A DNA stretch of 64,000 bases from Azoarcus sp. Aa7. GTDB lineage: Bacteria; Pseudomonadota; Gammaproteobacteria; Burkholderiales; Rhodocyclaceae. Shown here in pieces: positions 48,597-55,553 of this stretch (position 1 is its first letter; every line of letters starts with the position of its first letter). The DNA is taken from positions 1 through 64,000 of the forward strand of contig NZ_QVLR01000056.1 in NCBI RefSeq assembly GCF_014822185.1, given 5' to 3'. The notes under the pieces were generated by a model. It was not told the origin of the DNA. It did not search any database and saw nothing but the letters and a program-made list of their open reading frames with translations. A program made the position numbers and the translations under genes.

Positions 48597-49438
48597 ACGC
48601 CGTGACCGAGTGCCCCGATCTCGCCTCTGCAGCGCCCCCCGCGGCGGGCCTTGTCGCGCTGCTGCGCGAGGACGTCGCCTGCGTCTTCGCCCGCGACCCG
48701 GCGGCGCGCAGCCGGATCGAAGTGCTGACGATCTATCCGGGTGTCCATGCGATCGCGGCTCACCGCGTCGCCCACGTGCTGTGGCGTCGCGGCCTGCGCT
48801 ATCCCGCGCGCCTGCTGAGCCACGTCGCGCGCCTATTCACGCAGGTCGACATCCACCCGGGCGCGACCATCGGGCGGCGCTTCTTCATCGACCACGGCTG
48901 TGGCGTCGTGATCGGCGAGACTGCGGAGATCGGCGACGACGTCACCCTGTACCACGGCGTCACGCTCGGCGGCACGACCTGGAACCCCGGCAAGCGCCAC
49001 CCCACGCTCGGCAGCGGCGTCGTCGTCGGCGCCGGCGCGAAGATCCTCGGGCCGATCACGGTCGGGGACAACGCGCGCGTCGCCGCAAACTCGGTCGTCA
49101 TCGAGGATGTCGCCGCGGGCATGACCGTCGTAGGCATCCCCGGTCGTACCGTCCTGCCGAAGAGCCGGCGCCGCATCGTCGCGCAGGGCATCGATCTCGA
49201 CCACCACCAGATGCCCGACCCGGTCGGCAAGGCGATCGCCTGCCTGCTCGACCGCATCGGCGAGCTCGAACGCAAGGTGGCCGCGACGTCGCCGCAGGAC
49301 GCGGCCCTCGACGCTTGCCACGCCTGCACGCCGGACGATTACTGCGTGCAGCCCGTCTTTTCGTCCGAAGCGGGCATGCCATTCACCGTCGCGCCGCCTT
49401 CCCCCCGCGGCGTGCAAACAGGAGGAGAACGAACATGA
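48593..49438 (+). CDS. cysE: Serine O-acetyltransferase, nif-associated (CysE/NifP)
   Basis: This 281-residue enzyme acetylates serine for cysteine synthesis. It has the left-handed hexapeptide repeat domain with [29 protein letters not shown] and TVVGIPGRT. The C-terminal 70 residues include several cysteines (ACHAC, YCVQ) and are longer than the standard. In Azotobacter, nifP plays this role, boosting cysteine supply for nitrogenase clusters. The start overlaps the fdx stop, and its own stop overlaps the nifW start (ATGA), so the three are translationally coupled. Confidence 0.92.
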   Translation: MNAVTECPDLASAAPPAAGLVALLREDVACVFARDPAARSRIEVLTIYPGVHAIAAHRVAHVLWRRGLRYPARLLSHVARLFTQVDIHPGATIGRRFFIDHGCGVVIGETAEIGDDVTLYHGVTLGGTTWNPGKRHPTLGSGVVVGAGAKILGPITVGDNARVAANSVVIEDVAAGMTVVGIPGRTVLPKSRRRIVAQGIDLDHHQMPDPVGKAIACLLDRIGELERKVAATSPQDAALDACHACTPDDYCVQPVFSSEAGMPFTVAPPSPRGVQTGGERT

Positions 49439-49767
49439 GCACCCTGACCGAAAACCTGGCCCGGCTGTCGGCCGCGGAGGAGTTCCTCGACTACTTCGCC
49501 ATTCCCTACCAGCAGGCCGTCGTGAATGTGAACCGGCTGCACATCCTGAAGCGCTTCTATCAATACCTGCGCCAGGAGAAGGGCCTCACCGCGTCCGATG
49601 AGACCGAACTGTACAAGTGCTACCAGGGCCTGCTGAAGCGTGCCTACGACGACTTCGTGCGCTCGACGCCGGCCGAGGAAAAGGTGTTCAAGGTGTTCCA
49701 GGAGGCGGGCGGCGCGCGCGGCGTGAGCCTCGATTCCCTGCGCACGACGCTGCCCTCGGCCCGCTGA
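49435..49767 (+). CDS. nifW: Nitrogenase-stabilising/protective protein NifW
   Basis: This 110-residue protein has the NifW features: [33 protein letters not shown] and [24 protein letters not shown]. NifW interacts with the MoFe protein, probably in its maturation or protection from oxygen. It is the nif-specific member that ties this ISC operon to nitrogen fixation. It overlaps cysE by four bases and precedes the 2Fe-2S ferredoxin gene by 26 bp. Confidence 0.94.
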   Translation: MSTLTENLARLSAAEEFLDYFAIPYQQAVVNVNRLHILKRFYQYLRQEKGLTASDETELYKCYQGLLKRAYDDFVRSTPAEEKVFKVFQEAGGARGVSLDSLRTTLPSAR

Positions 49768-49793
49768 TTTCCAACGATACGCGGAGAACCGCC

Positions 49794-50117
49794 ATGCCTC
49801 GCCCCCAACGCCACGTCTTCGTCTGTTCCCAGAACCGCCCCGTCGGCCACCCACGCGGCGCCTGTGCGCACAAGGGCGCGTCCGACGTGTTGCAGACCTT
49901 CTGGCAGGAGTTGCAGAACCGCAACCTGTATTCGGAGATCGCCGTCACCTACAGCGGCTGCATCGGCCCCTGTGACCAGGGCGCCAACGTGCTGGTCTAT
50001 CCCGAAGGCGTGCTCTACCGCGGCGTGCAGAAGGAAGACGTCGCGGAGATCTTCAACGAACACCTGATCGAAGGCCGGCCGGTCGAGCGCCTGCTCGCGC
50101 CAGCGGCCGTCTGGTGA
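49794..50117 (+). CDS. Thioredoxin-like 2Fe-2S ferredoxin
   Basis: This 107-residue protein matches the thioredoxin-fold 2Fe-2S ferredoxins. The ligand cysteines are in FVCSQNRPVGHPRGAC and TYSGCIGPCDQGANVLVYPEG, and the pattern C-x12-C ... C-x3-C is characteristic. Members near nif genes in Azotobacter carry electrons to nitrogenase or assembly factors; the partner here is not known. It is the last gene of the ISC-nif operon. A housekeeping function is less likely in view of the sigma-54 promoter. Confidence 0.88.
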   Translation: MPRPQRHVFVCSQNRPVGHPRGACAHKGASDVLQTFWQELQNRNLYSEIAVTYSGCIGPCDQGANVLVYPEGVLYRGVQKEDVAEIFNEHLIEGRPVERLLAPAAVW

Positions 50118-50265
50118 GCGCCGCTCGCTCGTAACCCCTCCCCGCGCCTGCCAATTCCGGTAATGATGCACTGCATGCCGATTGCTTTTCTGTCGTTTGC
50201 CCTCCGGCCGTGCTAAAGACATAAGGGGTGGTGTCGATTGCATTGTCCGCATCGAGGGGGAAATC

Positions 50266-51021
50266 ATGACGCAAAGCGTTCGGAATATTTCGGCTGCTAT
50301 CGTGAGTGGCCTGGCCCTTGCCGTGACGGCAGGAGTTTCAGTGTCTGTCATGGCCGACGAGGGAGGTGCCCGCAGCCAGGTCTGGGATATCGCCCGCGGC
50401 GGCCAGCTCTATGACAACTGGGCGAAGGTGCTGGGCAGGGAGCTGCCGAAGGAGACGCACCCGGCGTATCCCACTACCGGCAAGCAGAAGGGCGAAGCGA
50501 CCTGGCGCTGCAAGGAATGTCACGGCTGGGATTACAAGGGCGCCGACGGCGCCTACGCCAAGGGTTCGCACCAGACCGGAATCAAGGGGCTGCGCGCCAT
50601 GGTGGGCGCCGATCCGAAGGCGATCGTGAAGATCCTTGCCGACAGCACCCACCGTTACACCGAGGACATGATCGGTCGGGGCGAGATGGAAAAGCTGGCG
50701 CTCTTCGTCAGCCTGGGTCAGATCGACATGGACCTGCACATCGATCGCGCCACGCGCAAGTCGCGCGGCGAAGCCGGTCGCGGTGCGCCGTATTACCAGA
50801 CGATCTGCGCCGTATGTCACGGCTTCGACGGCAAGGCCCTGAATTTCAAGACGCCGGACGATCCGGAGTTTGTGGGCACGATCGCCCGCGAAAACCCGTG
50901 GGAGTTCATGCACAAGGCGCGTTTCGGCCAACCGGGAATCCCGATGATCTCGCTGATCACGCAGCCCGACACGATGATCGCCGATCTGCTCGCCCTGTCG
51001 CAGACCTTGCCGGAGAAGTAG
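50266..51021 (+). CDS. Periplasmic diheme cytochrome c
   Basis: This 251-residue protein has a signal peptide (cleavage near VMA-DEGG, residue 30). Two haem c sites are visible: CKECH at 82-86 and CAVCH at 181-185. Methionines in the later half (DMDLHI, MHKARFGQPGIPMISL) may be axial ligands. It is probably an electron carrier or enzyme subunit in the periplasm; it is not in a family I can name. It lies 148 bp after the nif ISC operon on the same strand, with its own Shine-Dalgarno (GAGGGGG), so it may be separate. Confidence 0.82.
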   Translation: MTQSVRNISAAIVSGLALAVTAGVSVSVMADEGGARSQVWDIARGGQLYDNWAKVLGRELPKETHPAYPTTGKQKGEATWRCKECHGWDYKGADGAYAKGSHQTGIKGLRAMVGADPKAIVKILADSTHRYTEDMIGRGEMEKLALFVSLGQIDMDLHIDRATRKSRGEAGRGAPYYQTICAVCHGFDGKALNFKTPDDPEFVGTIARENPWEFMHKARFGQPGIPMISLITQPDTMIADLLALSQTLPEK

Positions 51022-51116
51022 GCTGGGGGAAAGCTCTTGTCGGGCGGACTCCCCTTGGCATCGCCTTTCCTGTGTATGCTTGAGGGATACTCCGACGCAT
51101 TGCGTGGTTATCCCCG

Positions 51117-51908
51117 ATGACGAAAATTGCCGCCCGTGGTGGAACGTGTGCGCTGGCGGTGCTGGTGGCACTGACGAGCGGCTGCGCGACGCAGCCGCCG
51201 GCAGAGAGCCCGCCGCAGCCACACGGAGCAGCGCGTCAGAACGGTCACGTGACGGCGTGGTCGCTGGCCGAGCTCGGCGCCGCGGAGGGGCGGCGGGTTG
51301 GCGTGCAGGCGCAGGGCGTGGTGCGCTGGTTCGATGCGCAGGCCTTGCGCGCCGCCTGGGCGGCGGCCCGGCGCGTGGGCGCGGTGATGCCGGGTGCGCG
51401 TCCGCAATACCTGCTGGTCGATAACCCCAGCGCCAACGCCTTCGCGATACGCTCCGGCCAGGACGGCGTGATCGGCATCCACACCGGAATGGTCGAGTTG
51501 CTCGGCGCGGACGAGGGCGCGTGGGCGGCGCTGATCGGGCACGAGCTCGCCCACCTCAATCTGCGCCACTCCGAACAGCAGCGCTCGCGCCGCAACGAAA
51601 CCGGCGGGATGGTGGCTCTCGCGAGCGTGCTGCTGACCGTGGTTGCCTTTCCGCTGACGCCCATCTTTGCAGAGTTGGCGACGAACTTTGCCGAGAAGGG
51701 CTACAGCCGCGACGACGAGCGCGCGGCCGACGAGGCCGGCATCGCTTACATGCGGCAGGCGGGCTACGACCCCGAAGGGGCGGTGCGTTTCTTCGAGAAG
51801 CTCGCCACCAGCGGGCAGCCGGAGCGATTCGCCTTCCTGGCCACCCATCCGGATAGTGTCGAGCGCATCGCGGCCGCACGCGCCATTGCGGAGCACACGG
51901 CCGACTGA
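51117..51908 (+). CDS. M48-family metallopeptidase lipoprotein
   Basis: This 263-residue protein has a signal peptide with lipobox LTSGCA (Cys23). It carries the zinc motif HELAH (His142, Glu143, His146) and the third-ligand region RDDERAADEAGIAYM. It resembles the periplasmic LoiP/YfgC-type peptidases that act on outer-membrane proteins. A remnant of a close paralogue lies at 43296-43478, 8 kb upstream. It follows the cytochrome c gene by 95 bp. The gene seems complete. Confidence 0.9.
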   Translation: MTKIAARGGTCALAVLVALTSGCATQPPAESPPQPHGAARQNGHVTAWSLAELGAAEGRRVGVQAQGVVRWFDAQALRAAWAAARRVGAVMPGARPQYLLVDNPSANAFAIRSGQDGVIGIHTGMVELLGADEGAWAALIGHELAHLNLRHSEQQRSRRNETGGMVALASVLLTVVAFPLTPIFAELATNFAEKGYSRDDERAADEAGIAYMRQAGYDPEGAVRFFEKLATSGQPERFAFLATHPDSVERIAAARAIAEHTAD

Positions 51909-51990
51909 ACTCCCGGCAATGGGTGCGCCCTTCGCAGGGGGGGCGGTGGCCGGGGCGGCGGGCCGGTGTCTTCTTCCGACGGGCGCGATG

Positions 51991-52285
51991 CTATGTCGCC
52001 GGACCCGTTTCCGGGCCGAAGCAGACGTCGTAATCGGAGCAGGCCGCGCAGCTCGGCGACTTGCATACGAAGATCTCCTCGCGTTCGCAAAGCTGCTTGT
52101 ACAGGAACTTCTTCCACTTCATGTCGCCGGTATTGCGTTGGGCCAGCGTCATGAAGCGCGTAGCCATGAGTTCGGACAGCGCGCGGCGGTGCGGCAGCCC
52201 GAGGTCCTGCCACAGGTGGTCGGCGCCCATGCACGCGGTGGCGACGGCGTGGGCGAGGGTGAGGGTGATAACGTCGTCTGCCGCT
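51991..52285 (-). pseudogene. Truncated second copy of the nifQ 3' half
   Basis: The minus-strand frame ending at 51991 encodes HAVATACMGADHLWQDLGLP, then ALSELMATRF, DMKWKKFLYKQLCEREE and CKSPSCAACSDYDVCFGPE. It matches residues 131-212 of intact nifQ with few changes and keeps all four ligand cysteines. It has no plausible start; 5' of the similarity the sequence turns unrelated. On the 5' side it may rejoin nifQ sequence across a deletion at a GGCGAGGG direct repeat (GAGGGTGATAACGTCGTC resembles nifQ near 53570), but this is tentative. Confidence 0.8.
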
Positions 52286-52304
52286 TGTCGGACGCAAGCG
52301 GCAG
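52278..52304. other. Inverted repeat at the junction of the nifQ remnant and the MNT/HEPN module
   Basis: CTGCCGCTT / AAGCGGCAG (52278-52286 and 52296-52304) forms a nine-base-pair stem with a nine-base loop. It lies just where nifQ similarity ends and 44 bases before the MNT start, so it could be a terminator-like remnant or an insertion boundary. Confidence 0.5.
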
Positions 52305-52347
52305 GAACACAATCCGGCTGGAAGAGATCAATTCGGCTGGCCGGAAA

Positions 52348-52650
52348 ATGCATCAGCGCCTGAATATCGACAAAGCCACGCTCGCCCGCTATTGCGAGCG
52401 CCACCATATCCGCCGACTGGCGCTGTTCGGCTCTCGGCTCAAAGGGACGGCGGGGCCGGACAGCGACGTCGATCTTCTCGTCGAATTCGACCGCAACGCG
52501 ATCCCGACCCTGTTCGACATGGCAGAAATGGAGCAAGAACTGTCGGACCTGCTGGGAGGGCCGTCGGTCGATCTTCGGACAGAACAGGATCTTTCCCGAT
52601 ATTTCCGCGACGAGGTGCTGCGGACCGCCGAGGTTCAGTATGCGCGTTGA
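52348..52650 (+). CDS. mntA: MNT-type nucleotidyltransferase antitoxin
   Basis: This 100-residue protein has the minimal nucleotidyltransferase motif FGSRLKGTAGPDSDVDLLVEF, with the two Asp residues of DSDVD as metal ligands. In the MntA-HepT system this enzyme AMPylates the HEPN toxin and so blocks its RNase activity. The gene overlaps the hepT-like start by 11 bases. The ATG at 52348 was chosen because the family begins there; longer frames run through the nifQ remnant on the other strand. Confidence 0.88.
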   Translation: MHQRLNIDKATLARYCERHHIRRLALFGSRLKGTAGPDSDVDLLVEFDRNAIPTLFDMAEMEQELSDLLGGPSVDLRTEQDLSRYFRDEVLRTAEVQYAR

Positions 52651-52978
52651 AGACGGCGTTCGAATCCGCCACATGATCGATGCGGCAGAGTCAGCGCTAC
52701 GTTTCATAAACGGACGGCAGCGCGCCGATCTCGAGCAGGATGAGATGCTCAGCTTTGCTCTGGTGCGTGCGGTCGAGGTCATCGGGGAGGCTGCAAGCAA
52801 GGTGACTGCCGAAGGCCGCGCCGAAGTGCCTGACGTACCCTGGGCGGCGGTTACCGGCATGCGCAATCGCCTCATTCACGCCTACTTCGACATCAACCTC
52901 GACATCCTTTGGGCAACGGTCGAACAGGCACTCCCGAGGCTGCTGAAACAACTGAAATCGGTTCGGCTGCCAGAATAG
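52640..52978 (+). CDS. hepT: HepT-like (DUF86) HEPN-domain toxin
   Basis: This 112-residue all-alpha protein belongs to the HepT/DUF86 family. It has the RNase motif R-x4-H-x-Y (RNRLIHAYFDINLDILW) and MIDAAESALRFINGR near the N-terminus. It is predicted to cleave RNA unless modified by MntA. With mntA it forms an intact toxin-antitoxin pair lying between the nifQ remnant and nifQ itself, which indicates insertion into or next to nifQ. Confidence 0.88.
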   Translation: MRVEDGVRIRHMIDAAESALRFINGRQRADLEQDEMLSFALVRAVEVIGEAASKVTAEGRAEVPDVPWAAVTGMRNRLIHAYFDINLDILWATVEQALPRLLKQLKSVRLPE

Positions 52979-53021
52979 GCCCGTGCGTGAAATTGGCACC
53001 CGTCGGATTCCGTAGGACAGC

Positions 53022-53058
53022 AAGCGTTGGGCTTCGCTGCGCTCAACCCAACCTACCC
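53022..53058. repeat. Partial GTTGGG-type palindromic element overlapping the nifQ 3' end
   Basis: GCGTTGGGCTTCGCTGCGCTC and AACCCAACCTACC match the arms of the element between nifK and nifE at 58516-58602. It overlaps the last codons of nifQ, so the nifQ C-terminus (GRLG) is partly encoded by the element. Confidence 0.75.
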
Positions 53059-53708
53059 AAGCTGTCTTCTTCCGGCCCGAAACACGCCAGATAATCCGAA
53101 CATTCCGCGCAGCTCGGCGACTTGCACACGAAGATCCCCTCGCGTTCGCAGAGCTGCTTGTACAGGAACTTCTTCCACTTCATGTCGCCGGTATTGCGCC
53201 GGGCCAGCGTCGTGAAGCGCGTAGCCATGAGTTCGGACAACGCGCGGCGGTGCGGCAGCCCGAGGTCCTGCCATAGGTGGTCGGCGCCCATGCACGCGGT
53301 GGCGACGGCGTGGGCGAGGGCGTGCGAGGTGGCGTCGGCGTCGCTGCGGTGTTCGAGCAGCAGGGTGACGAGGTCGCCGAACTCGTCGATCGGGTCGCCG
53401 GGTTCGGTCGCGGCCAGCGGTGCGAGCAGGGACGCGCGGTGGGTTGCGGACAGGCGCGGGAAGTGGTCCGCGAGGAGCGGCGCGAACGCCGCAGCGGCCA
53501 GGCCGGCGACGGGGCGGTCGTAGGGCGCGGGGCGCAGCGGGGCGTTGGCGATGACCCCGGCGAGGGCGAGGGTGACGTCGTCGTCGGGCGCGCGTGCGGC
53601 GGCGATGAGGTCGGGGTAGGTCGGGGCGGAGCCCGCCGTGGCCCGACGCAGCCGGGCGACGGCAGCGACGGCGCCGTCGTGGAGCGGAGCGCAGGCGGCG
53701 GTCGACAT
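53043..53708 (-). CDS. nifQ: NifQ, molybdenum donor for FeMo-cofactor synthesis
   Basis: This 221-residue protein supplies molybdenum for FeMo-co. The C-terminal motif C-x4-C-x2-C-x5-C is present at Cys195, Cys200, Cys203 and Cys209 (CKSPSCAECSDYLAC), binding an Fe-S cluster. A further Cys187 and TACMGADHLWQDLGLPHRRALSELM are also typical. It is the last gene of the nifH operon, 14 bases after the 2Fe-2S ferredoxin. Its last residues come from a palindromic repeat, and a broken copy of its 3' half lies 1.06 kb away. Confidence 0.93.
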   Translation of the reverse strand: MSTAACAPLHDGAVAAVARLRRATAGSAPTYPDLIAAARAPDDDVTLALAGVIANAPLRPAPYDRPVAGLAAAAFAPLLADHFPRLSATHRASLLAPLAATEPGDPIDEFGDLVTLLLEHRSDADATSHALAHAVATACMGADHLWQDLGLPHRRALSELMATRFTTLARRNTGDMKWKKFLYKQLCEREGIFVCKSPSCAECSDYLACFGPEEDSLGRLG

Positions 53709-53722
53709 GATGCCCTCGTCGG

Positions 53723-54019
53723 TCAGACGAAGCTCAGCAGCTCGACCGCGACGTCGGCGTCGCCGATCATGGCCTGGCAGGCGAGGCGCGATTTCGAGCC
53801 GACGCCGATGAGGGTGTCGAGCTTTTCGTTTTCGTCGCGCTGGATCTTCGACAGGGTCTTGCGGCCGTCCTGCACGAAGAGGTGACAGGATCCGCACTGG
53901 GCCTTGCCGTCGCATTTGTGTGCGACGTTTTCGCCGGCGGCGAGCAGGGCTTGCAGGAGGGTGGTGCCGGCGGCGACGGCTACGGTCTTGCCGGCGGGCT
54001 GGATGGTCAGGGTGGGCAT
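53723..54019 (-). CDS. 2Fe-2S ferredoxin, nif-associated
   Basis: This 98-residue ferredoxin has the plant/bacterial-type ligand set CDGKAQCGSCHLF and RLACQA. Its N-terminus TLTIQPAGKTVAVAAGTTLLQALLAAGENVAHKC is the usual beta-grasp start. It is one of three Fe-S ferredoxins encoded by the nifH operon and its convergent partner. It may donate electrons to nitrogenase or to the NifEN/NifB stages; the sequence does not decide. It lies between the 8Fe ferredoxin (69-bp gap) and nifQ. Confidence 0.9.
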   Translation of the reverse strand: MPTLTIQPAGKTVAVAAGTTLLQALLAAGENVAHKCDGKAQCGSCHLFVQDGRKTLSKIQRDENEKLDTLIGVGSKSRLACQAMIGDADVAVELLSFV

Positions 54020-54088
54020 CGGGCGTGTCCTCTCTTATCCGACTGGATTCGATCTGTTGGGGTTCGGGGGTTGGGGTTTGGGGTTCGT

Positions 54089-54400
54089 TCAGGCCGCCTG
54101 CGCGGCGCTGTGGGTGTAGCACTTCTTAGGGCAGATCTTCATGCACGCTTCGCAACCGACGCAGTTTTCCGGGTTGGCGATGGTCATGACCTTCTTTTCG
54201 TACTCGTCGTCCTCATCCTCGTCGTCGTCGCCGACGGCGATGCGTTCGCCTTCGTCGTTGAGGCCGACGAGTTGCAGCACGTCGCGGCCGCAGACCTTGA
54301 AGCAGCGGCCGCAGCCGATGCATTTTTCCTCGTTGATGGATTCCGCGAAGCGCGGCGTCCAGGCGCGCCCGCTGGGGAGCGTGATGGTGAAGTCGGCCAT
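54089..54400 (-). CDS. fdxB: Nif-specific 2[4Fe-4S] ferredoxin (ferredoxin III, FdxB type)
   Basis: This 103-residue protein has two 4Fe-4S motifs, [11 protein letters not shown] and [15 protein letters not shown]. Between them is a highly acidic insert of about 17 residues ([13 protein letters not shown]-like) that many FdxB proteins have. The N-terminus [22 protein letters not shown] is characteristic of nif-specific ferredoxin III. It probably feeds electrons to nitrogenase or to cofactor assembly. It is encoded four bases after the DUF683 gene. Confidence 0.92.
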   Translation of the reverse strand: MADFTITLPSGRAWTPRFAESINEEKCIGCGRCFKVCGRDVLQLVGLNDEGERIAVGDDDEDEDDEYEKKVMTIANPENCVGCEACMKICPKKCYTHSAAQAA

Positions 54401-54404
54401 GGCG

Positions 54405-54611
54405 TCAGCCTCCGAGTTCGGCGATGCGGGCGCGCATCGCGGCGAGTTCGTCGAAGGCCTGGTAGGCCTTGCTGGCGACCTCGGGGATCGTCTCCCAGCG
54501 GAGCGGCAGTTCCTCGGAGAGGTCGTGCAGCTCCATCTTGAGGTTCATCGCGCGGGCCGAGAGCTTCTTGACCTGGGCCTTGAGCTCGTCGAGCGTGGGT
54601 GCGGGGTCCAT
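54405..54611 (-). CDS. DUF683 (CCE_0567-type) nif-associated small protein
   Basis: This 68-residue protein is mostly helical: [50 protein letters not shown]. This matches the DUF683 family, common between the nifX-associated protein and ferredoxin genes in diazotrophs; a cyanobacterial member has been described as a metal-binding two-helix protein. The function is unknown. The ATG at 54611 lies 21 bases after the DUF269 stop. Confidence 0.88.
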   Translation of the reverse strand: MDPAPTLDELKAQVKKLSARAMNLKMELHDLSEELPLRWETIPEVASKAYQAFDELAAMRARIAELGG

Positions 54612-54631
54612 TGCTTTCTCCGTGACGGCGC

Positions 54632-55126
54632 TCAGCCGTAGTTCGCGACTTCGGGGAATTTCTCGATCATCTCGACGCCGGCCTCGACCCATTTCGTGCC
54701 GTCGGCGGCGAGCTTTTCGAGCGATTCGAAGCCGAAGCGGTGGATGTCGCGCAGGTAGCGGTTGACGACGATCAGGCGGCCGGCGGCGAGGAACAGTTGG
54801 CCGAATCCTTCGTGGCTCATCTTCATCATCGGCTTGACCATGATGCCGGTGCGCCGCTCGATGGCGAGGCCGACGGCGTTGTAGAAGAGCTCCAGCCGCC
54901 ATAGGGTTTCGGGGTCGGGGTCGCCGATGATCGGGATCTCGCGGCGTTGCTCCTTGGTGATGAGGTAGGGCGCGAGCAGGGTTTCGTTGCTCTTGCCATC
55001 CCAGGTGCCGTGGGTGTCCTGGGCGCGCCATTGCTTGACGAGTTCGATGATGAACGCGTTGTCCATGGGCATGGAAGCGGGCGACGCCGCTTCAATCACT
55101 GCTTGCGCTTCTGCTGTTTCAGCCAT
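54632..55126 (-). CDS. NifX-associated nitrogen fixation protein (DUF269)
   Basis: This 164-residue protein carries the DUF269 signatures [48 protein letters not shown] and [41 protein letters not shown]. It nearly always follows nifX in diazotrophs, and its biochemical function is not established. It overlaps nifX by eight bases, so the two are translated together. Confidence 0.93.
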   Translation of the reverse strand: MAETAEAQAVIEAASPASMPMDNAFIIELVKQWRAQDTHGTWDGKSNETLLAPYLITKEQRREIPIIGDPDPETLWRLELFYNAVGLAIERRTGIMVKPMMKMSHEGFGQLFLAAGRLIVVNRYLRDIHRFGFESLEKLAADGTKWVEAGVEMIEKFPEVANYG

Positions 55127-55529
55127 GTTCCACCTCGTCTTCGAAATTCATTTCGCGTTCCTGTCCCTTCGTCAGCGCCTTGCGCAGCCACGGCGGCGGG
55201 GTGCCGCCCAGCGTGGCTTGCAGCTTGTCGAGGAGGTCCATGATCGGTTCGGGCTGGTTCACCTTGACCGGGTGGATCTTGTTGGCGACGACGCGCGCGG
55301 CGCCCGAGCCGCCGATCGCCGCGACGTAGAGGATCGCGCAGTCGTGGATCGCTTCGAGCTTGGGCGCGAGCTTGTCCTCGTTGCCGTCTTCCTGCAGGTC
55401 GCCGTCGAAGACGAAGGTCTCGACGAAGTCGTAGCCGTCGGGCCGGACGTCGTAGATGGCGATGTTCTTGGCCCAGCCGAAGTGGGCGTCGACCCTTTGC
55501 AGGTCCTGGGTGGTGAAGGCGACTTTCAT
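55119..55529 (-). CDS. nifX: NifX, FeMo-cofactor/NifB-co binding protein
   Basis: This 136-residue protein binds cofactor precursors during FeMo-co assembly. The fold is the dinitrogenase iron-molybdenum cofactor domain: [28 protein letters not shown] and [27 protein letters not shown]. The ATG at 55529 follows AAGGAG; a TTG two codons upstream is less likely. The C-terminal segment [13 protein letters not shown] is shared with NifX. It is 24 bases after nifN. Confidence 0.95.
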   Translation of the reverse strand: MKVAFTTQDLQRVDAHFGWAKNIAIYDVRPDGYDFVETFVFDGDLQEDGNEDKLAPKLEAIHDCAILYVAAIGGSGAARVVANKIHPVKVNQPEPIMDLLDKLQATLGGTPPPWLRKALTKGQEREMNFEDEVEHG

Positions 55530-55553
55530 GGTCAACTCCTTGGTCTGGCGGGT

